64,000 nucleotides of DNA from Perkinsus chesapeaki (lineage: Eukaryota > Perkinsozoa > Perkinsida > Perkinsidae), in NCBI GenBank assembly GCA_013115145.1, contig JAAPAO010000008.1, forward strand, positions 98,045-162,044, written 5' to 3'. Both the position numbers and the translations under genes were made by a program. The notes under the pieces are model-generated. The model did not search any database. It saw only the letters and a list, made by a program, of their open reading frames with translations, and was not told the origin of the DNA. Positions 58,496 through 64,000 of the stretch are shown here, one piece after another; the stretch's first letter is position 1; every line of letters begins with the position of its first letter.

Positions 58496-60065
58496 TTATG
58501 ATTGCTCCACCCAACTCTGAGGAAGACTCATCCCTCCAATAGAGTGACCGCTTCGCAACTCAGACGGAAGATGGGCAATAGAGTCATGACACACAAAACC
58601 AGCTTTTCTCTTATTCCCTTCCACGGAGAACATCATAATTGATAATGAGCAATTAGCGGTCATGAAGAACGTGCTTCTGCTATCGTCGTTTGGAATGCCC
58701 AGGAGCTCGCAGTAGACAGAATCGAGGAACAGGCCATGCGATACCACCACAACCGCCGAGTTCTCCTCCTCTGGATGCTCCTGAAACCCACACAACGGTC
58801 CATAAGGAGTCACTGCCGGTGGCTTACCTTATCGATACTTGCAGCAGTTTCCCACAGAGCCTCCGCGACAGCCTTCGCTCGTACTCGTGTAGCCGAGGCT
58901 TCCTCGTACCCTCCCGTCCACCTACGCCCCATCCATACACACTGTCCGGGCCATTCCTCAACCTGCTACCATCCCTCAGATTCGTCTTTCTTGGTGCCAA
59001 TCCAGTCGACACAGTCAATACTTTTGCCGTAATGGAGCTCATCAAATGCTTCCCTCCGATTCAATCCGAAACTGCGAGGAAGCGTTCACCGTTGAGCCTT
59101 CCAAACCAGGCCTCACACGAATTCCTCATCTGCTCCTCGACGACGCCGCGCGCCTTGGAACAAGCCGCCCTCTTCGTGAAAACGACAATCTATCGCCACT
59201 TTACCATCAACCGCCGGCGACAACTTCTACAATAGGCAAAGTGAGGCCACGAAGGCTCAGATATGCGCTATACCAGGGCCCAAATGAACTGAGAGTCTTA
59301 ATTAAGTTGATCTTTCTCAAGTCTCAATTTGAGACATGTGTTAAGAGGGTATTTAACGGTGCTCTATTGTAGTCGGTGGTGCTCTACGATCAGCCCATAT
59401 CCACCGATACTTGACAGCCCATTCCTTTATGTCCCTCTATTACATTCAACGGCACCCAAAACATTCCTCTTAGACACAGCTGAGTGCCCCCCAAGAACGG
59501 ATGCTTCCACTAACTCCCGAAAGTTAACTTAGCGATATGGTGCTCCCGAAAACTAACCACGACAGCCCGGAATATTGCTTTTTTTCGGCACTTGGCGCTC
59601 GTACTACTGGAACGATCCTATTCACGAGCCCTTCAGCTTCACAAGACAGCACTACATTAAAAGGCCCACACTCACCTCAAGGATTGGTCTTGCCGTATGT
59701 AGCGTCCTCAACATCGGTGACACTATCACTTTCCGTATCCTCCACACACCTTTATTTGACATATCCGCTAAAAACTTATATGAACACAAATACTTCGGCC
59801 ACTTTTTCCCACCAAGATACTCCGCAGTTGCTTCAGCCTGCTTCCATCCCTGTTCACTTAACTGTGGATCGGCCTCTCGCCCCTCCGCTGTATGAGCTAC
59901 CCTGCGCCCCCCTCTATCGGCTGACTCTCCATCAAGCTCCTAAACAACAATCGAGCTGCCATAACTAACCCACAACGTGTCCTCGTCACCCACCCTAGTA
60001 TCGTCGGTCCTTCTCCTATTATTACCTGACTCTGCATGCCTAATAAATACGATATAGACCGGCAT
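58496..60065 (-). CDS. Histidine phosphatase / phosphoglycerate-mutase-family protein, multi-exon
   Basis: The minus-strand ATG at 60065 starts MPVYIVFIRHAESGNNRRR, in which RHA-E is the catalytic phospho-histidine motif (RHG type). The second half of the first domain part, DPQLSEQGWKQAEATAEYLG (about 59820-59890) and RKVIVSPMLRTLHTARPILE (about 59690-59750), has the conserved S-P-x-x-R-x-x-x-T-A. A later exon GYEEASATRVRAKAVAEALW precedes a GTAAGC intron. The last exon has AVVVVSHGLFLDSVYCELLG with the second catalytic His, ending at TAA 58496-58498. The key Arg/His residues RH, R, H are present, so it should be a phosphatase or mutase. The substrate is unknown; it is not a glycolytic dPGM by its sequence. 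The intermediate exons were not fully resolved. Confidence 0.78.
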
Positions 60066-60593
60066 TGGAAGTGGTAAAGTATGCAAAACGTAACATTGCT
60101 TGTAAGCCTCCTCCTCCTCCTTTCTTGCTCTCCACTGTATTGACTCTTTAACGCAATGCTTCTAGTAAAGGACTGATGTGCAATACAGCAGGCAGCTTGT
60201 ACTACTAGAAAATGTTTATATCTCACTAAGCGATTCACCACATCACTACTACTATCATCATAACCACCATAGACCTCCTGAATACAACAATAACAGCTCA
60301 GTACTCAATAATTAATACCAAAATGCCAACAACAACAACTGGCACCGTTCAGTTAGCCCGACAGCCTCATGAAGAGAGCACCAATAAAAGCCCTATACAT
60401 TTACCGGGATATAGCAGGGATAGGGGATATGGGACAAGATGATGATGATGAAGACGTCGACAGCGGCGGTGGGGGGGCAATGGTAATAGTAGAATAGTAG
60501 AGAGCGGTAGTGTAGGCAGCAGGATATACTGATGATGAGGATGGCGGCAGTGATGACTTATTGTCTTTGTTCACTTATAACATACATTTCCAT
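60066..60593. other. Intergenic, low complexity
   Basis: Contains (GATGAT)n-like and G/A-rich low-complexity tracts (about 60425-60550). No gene supported. Confidence 0.5.
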
Positions 60594-61346
60594 TTAGTAT
60601 CCATAAAGTGCAGCTATACGAGAAATGATAACAGCAATAACCATAGAAATGAGCAGCTGCATAGTCGTGAAACCTGACGATGTGCGCGCCACCACAGCAT
60701 TCCTTGCCTAAATAAAACAACAACCTATACAACGACGAAGACGACGACGTTAACACTATATTCCTATTACCTTGCTCGCTTCAAGCTCCTTCTCAAGCTT
60801 AGCTTTCTCCTTTTCAATTGACAAAGTGTACTGAACAAGCTCATCATACTTGCTCCTTAGCTCACCAGCGGCGATATTAGCCGAACTGGTGGGGGCCGCA
60901 GTAGGAGCAGCGGCTGATGTCGAGCTCCCCTCCTTGCCTCCTTGTTTGCTCTGGCCAGCTGCAGCAGCTCCATCCTCAGCCGGCTTGAAGATAACATGCA
61001 GGCGTTGCTCGTGAATCTCAGACTTGGCAACACGCGCCCACTCGTCACGTTCCAATGGTTGACCTGTCGCACTAGTAGTGGCTTGAATAAGGAACCTGTC
61101 GGTGTTAAGGCTGGGATCTGAGGTCTGAGGCTGCAAGATAATCTGCACATCAACGGTGGCGTCAGGGGCAACGACGCCAGAGGAGGGTCGGACTAAGTAA
61201 TTGCGGGGAGCTGTTGTCTTGATCTTAAAGGCCACCGCTTTCTTCTCCGCATCGACATTGGTTAATGACAGAGTTGTATTAACCGATTGATAGAGAGTGT
61301 TGGGGAACACGATCTCACCAGGCTTCACGGAGAGGAGACTTGGCAT
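60594..61346 (-). CDS. VAP (VAMP-associated) protein, tail-anchored ER membrane protein
   Basis: ER membrane tether that binds FFAT motifs of lipid-transfer and other proteins. The minus-strand ATG at 61346 starts MPSLLSVKPGEIVFPNTLYQ. The MSP domain (about residues 3-125) has NTTLSLTNVD, AFKIKTTAPRNYLVRPSSGV and VDVQIILQP, as in VAPs. An Ala/Ser/Thr-rich linker and a short coiled coil (LSIEKEKAKLEKELEASK) follow. A GTAATAGG...TTTAG intron (about 60718-60770) then joins the last exon, ARNAVVARTSSG, and a C-terminal transmembrane anchor LLISMVIAVIISRIAALYGY. TAA is at 60594-60596. The total of about 235 aa matches VAPs. The upstream in-frame extension to 61403 lacks support. Confidence 0.9.
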
Positions 61347-62318
61347 AATGAATAATCCTTTTTCAGGTATAGGTAAAAATACGAACTGCTCACTATTCAG
61401 CAAAATCTCCCCTCAGATAGATCCACCCTCCGACATAAGGCTATCGAGTTGACGTAATTCGTATCTAGCACCCTTCAACCTGGGATATTCGTCATGATCC
61501 CTTCAACTCCATACTTACCAATTTTTTCTAATAAACCCCCCATAGCGTCCCAAACTAGCGATCGTAAACCATAGCCCATTAGCCCATCCTAACACATCTC
61601 ATACCGGTCTCTCCGACAAAAAAGCATCACACTTAACGATGTGAGCCTCCCGGAGATCGAACTCGAAGACAGGTATTCAACATAACCCATAAAGACCACC
61701 CGCACAATCACATCAACAAAACTTTGGTCAGGCGGTAGCGCGTACCCTTGCAGTCTTAGAAACTCTTGCATTTCCTCAACGCAAAAGTGCTGCTCTGGTC
61801 TGAGTCTGAACTTGTCAATAGGTCTACATGACAGCAATTTACACAAGAGCATGTCATTATTTAGTGTAGCCAAACAACTTACACATCTCAGCGACTTGGT
61901 TACTTCAGCTAGTTACTAGCTGCCTGATTTTGTAATTGTTTCATTAGCCAATTAACCCTCCCTTTTCTCCATCTGAGCGTCTGTCGATTGACTCATCTAC
62001 TCTATACAGCTGCTTGTCAACGATGTTCGCATTGTCGGGGTACCTCGGTAACCGAGAAACTATTCATCCATCTTTCTTTGGCCCATTTGGTCCTTGGAAG
62101 GTTTTGTTATTACTTATTCCGTGGGATATACTTGCCCATATGTGGCGCCACGATGGGGCCGAAAATTCTAAACCACCAAAAATTTCATTTTTAAAATTCC
62201 GAGAGGTTACCGGTTCGATCCTCCCCGAAGAGCGAACCTTCGATCTCTGGACGAGGCTGAGGCGACCTACTCATTGATGGTACATTGCTGAGTTCAGCTT
62301 TCTGTTTCAAACCGTGCC
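61347..62318. other. Intergenic, with uncertain coding-like segments
   Basis: A minus-strand open frame 61589-61873 has a protein-like stretch (FRLRPEQHFCVEEMQEFLRL), and a plus-strand frame near 62014-62277 has GYLGNRETIHPSFFGPFGPW. Neither has a recognisable domain, a splice partner or a good start, so I do not call a gene. Promoter sequence for the ATP-grasp gene and the VAP 5' region must lie here. Confidence 0.4.
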
Positions 62319-63791
62319 ATGAGCGTACCGTCGATACATGCTCCACATGCCACTCATCTGCCGGCCTTAGGCTCTCAGGCTCTACTCGGTCATGATGCGG
62401 AAGTCGACAGCGATGATGATCTTCATGCCTCTACCCACAGCGCTCAGTTGCGTCGGTTGAGTCTACTCAGGAATGCCAACGTCGTTTTCTTCGGAGCCGG
62501 TAATCGTGGCAAACAACATGTGTACGAGCGAGCCGCCGAGCTGGGCGTGAATGTTATAATAGTTGACGAACCCAATTCTTGGGTAGGTGACCTACTCCAA
62601 GCCGGTCTTATTAAACAGTACATCCCTCTCGATATTAACACACATGATCACGACCAGCTTCACAGGGAAGCCGTGATAGCATTAACCGAGCTTAAGAGGA
62701 TCGATGCGATATGCACTATATGGGAGACCTCAGTTTTACCTACAGCTCGCTTGTGCGAGGAGTTTGGTCTTCCAGGACCAACCGTTGCCGCCGTGCAGCT
62801 GGCTCGCGATAAGAAGAAAACGCGCGACACCATCGAGGCATCTGGTCTGCCAGCCACCCGTCACCAGCTAGTTACTTCCGAAACTGATCTGGAAGAGGCT
62901 TCTCGTATAGTTGGTTTTCCGGCGGTTCTAAAGCCGGTAGGCGGAGGGGCCTCGATGGGCGTACACAGAGTGGACAGCTACGATGAACTTGTTCAGACCT
63001 TCATCGACACTTCGGCAACTCTGGCCGAGATGGTGCTTGTTAATGGTATCTTTGAACGCAAAAAGGAAGATCCCAACCACACTGTTGAGTTTGGTTCCTT
63101 TATGTTGGAAGAATATCTCGATGGTGCCGAGGTTGACATCAACATTATCATGAGCAATGGTATCGCTACCTACGTTTGTGTGCATGATAACGGCCCGACA
63201 CTTGAGCCTCATTTTAATGAGACGTGGGATATCTTCCCGAGTACCCTTCCCACTGAGCAAGTGGCTGCTCTCGAGGATCTAGCTGTCAATTCTGTGCTCG
63301 CTATGGGATTCACTATGGGAGTCTTCCACGTAGAGGCCAAGTATACCAGTCGTGGCCCTCGACTTATTGAAGTTAATGCCCGAATGGGTGGCGGCCCACT
63401 TCGTATCCAACAAAAGGTTGCCACTGGAGTCGACCTAGTGGATGAACTTCTCCTTATATCTCTAGGGTTGCCCAGTGCCCCCTTCCTTCTGCCAGTTGAA
63501 GAGCGCAATGCAGTTGTTTGTTTATCGGTGAACGCTCTTAAATCTGGTACCATTTCTGATCTATCGTTTACTAAGCAATGGGACTCCATTGACGGTGTCA
63601 CAGTTCTGTCTAACACACTTCTCATTAAAGAAGGCCAGCATCTGGTTGGTCCCGAGGAGGGCCTTCCAACCTGGCTTGCTGATATTATTTTTCGTATTCC
63701 TTTATCACAAACGGACGACGTCAAAGCGTTGGCTGAACATCTCAATGAAGTTATCACCGAGGAATTTCTAAACCATTACGACAGTCGATAA
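62319..63791 (+). CDS. ATP-grasp ligase, carnosine-synthase-like
   Basis: Single exon, 490 aa, ATG at 62319. ATP-grasp enzymes activate a carboxylate as acyl-phosphate and join it to an amine. An N-terminal pre-ATP-grasp Rossmann part (about residues 48-150: ANVVFFGAGNRGKQHVYERA) is followed by the ATP-grasp core. This has LKPVGGGASMGV (204-215, ATP-binding Lys and Gly loop), FMLEEYLDGAEVDINIIMSN (261-280), GVFHVEAKY (with metal-binding Glu339) and IEVNARMGGGP (350-360, second metal Glu/Asn). The C-terminal part resembles the L-amino-acid ligase/CARNS1 group. All catalytic residues are present, so it should be active; the substrates cannot be told. It has no introns, unlike the neighbours, which is compatible with horizontal or retro-origin. 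Confidence 0.9.
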   Translation: MSVPSIHAPHATHLPALGSQALLGHDAEVDSDDDLHASTHSAQLRRLSLLRNANVVFFGAGNRGKQHVYERAAELGVNVIIVDEPNSWVGDLLQAGLIKQYIPLDINTHDHDQLHREAVIALTELKRIDAICTIWETSVLPTARLCEEFGLPGPTVAAVQLARDKKKTRDTIEASGLPATRHQLVTSETDLEEASRIVGFPAVLKPVGGGASMGVHRVDSYDELVQTFIDTSATLAEMVLVNGIFERKKEDPNHTVEFGSFMLEEYLDGAEVDINIIMSNGIATYVCVHDNGPTLEPHFNETWDIFPSTLPTEQVAALEDLAVNSVLAMGFTMGVFHVEAKYTSRGPRLIEVNARMGGGPLRIQQKVATGVDLVDELLLISLGLPSAPFLLPVEERNAVVCLSVNALKSGTISDLSFTKQWDSIDGVTVLSNTLLIKEGQHLVGPEEGLPTWLADIIFRIPLSQTDDVKALAEHLNEVITEEFLNHYDSR

Positions 63792-64000
63792 TCGTACTGA
63801 GTATCGGTTCAACACTTGTATTCGGGTTGCAGGATAACACGCTAACACAATGCGTGTACATGATAGCCCTGGTGTAGCTGTCTTTTGAGATCTACTATTC
63901 AATCTGCTCTGTTGGAAGGCTGGTGACTTGTCAGGACTACGAATAAGACCCGACCCAAAGATGTACTGCTAAACCCAAGAACAACCAAGATATAGACACG
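63792..64000. other. 3' flank of the ATP-grasp gene
   Basis: No feature supported; the window ends here. Confidence 0.5.

Noticed and set aside
58690-59235. 181-codon plus-strand open frame
   Set aside because: It is the shadow of the histidine-phosphatase gene on the other strand, whose exons show catalytic motifs.
59537-59968. 143-codon plus-strand open frame
   Set aside because: Antisense to the exon with SPMLRTLHTA of the same phosphatase gene.
62200-62240. tRNA B-box-like GGTTCGATCC
   Set aside because: No matching acceptor or anticodon stem could be built around it.
1-64000. CRISPR arrays, insertion sequences, integrases, rRNA genes, viral genes
   Set aside because: I looked for regularly spaced repeats, transposase or viral hallmarks and rRNA-like conserved sequence and saw none.

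Overview
The window looks like nuclear DNA of an intron-rich, gene-dense alveolate-type protist. A Perkinsus-like organism is my best guess; this is inferred from style and not proven. In support, most genes are cut by short GT-AG introns (many about 45-65 nt) and all three stop codons act as stops. The gene set is eukaryotic: kinesin, importin-beta, DNA polymerase alpha subunit B, an oligosaccharyltransferase subunit, a flagellar regulatory protein, VAP and a USP-type deubiquitinase. GCATGC-type promoter motifs of the sort used by apicomplexan AP2 factors also recur. Because of splicing, exon limits below are hand-derived and approximate unless stated. There is one run of Ns (896-994).

Layout. 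0-1.5 kb: intergenic DNA with a truncated signal-peptide ORF running into the gap, flanked by a diverged 90-bp direct repeat. 1.5-6.8 kb (minus): a kinesin motor and an unrecognised coiled-coil gene. 7.0-11.3 kb (plus): RIC1, the Ypt6/Rab6 exchange-factor subunit. 11.5-24.6 kb (plus): two tandem copies of a very large gene fusing a polytopic membrane domain to a sterol-glucosyltransferase-type GT1 domain. The copies are a mosaic of diverged segments and near-identical blocks that include introns. 24.8-33.4 kb (plus): a short Vms1/ANKZF1-like release factor, POLA2, DAD1/OST2, a multi-KH RNA-binding protein and a coiled-coil gene. 34.0-35.6 kb (minus): an IQ-motif dynein regulatory complex subunit (DRC9/10 type). 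36.0-44.0 kb: two small unknown genes, a degenerate MCM-family gene (MCMDC2-like), a small unknown gene, and two tandem intronless AAAP amino-acid transporters. 44.2-61.3 kb (minus): a small unknown gene, an AT-rich repeat region, importin-beta (KPNB1), two tiny genes, a MYND-USP-SEC-C deubiquitinase, a CAX Ca2+/H+ antiporter, a histidine-phosphatase/PGAM-family protein and VAP. 62.3-63.8 kb (plus): an intronless ATP-grasp ligase related to the carnosine synthase family.

Several genes fall in membrane biology: RIC1 (Golgi traffic), VAP (ER contact sites), DAD1 (ER N-glycosylation), CAX (Ca2+ storage) and the sterol glucosyltransferases (lipid modification). A second group is replication-related (POLA2, MCM-like), and a third cytoskeletal (kinesin, DRC). 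Nothing indicates an operon. The most novel items are the polytopic-GT1 fusion pair with mosaic conversion and a Cys4 insertion, the ATPase-dead MCM-like gene, the MYND-USP-SEC-C fusion, and the recurrent GCATGCGTGCA motif.
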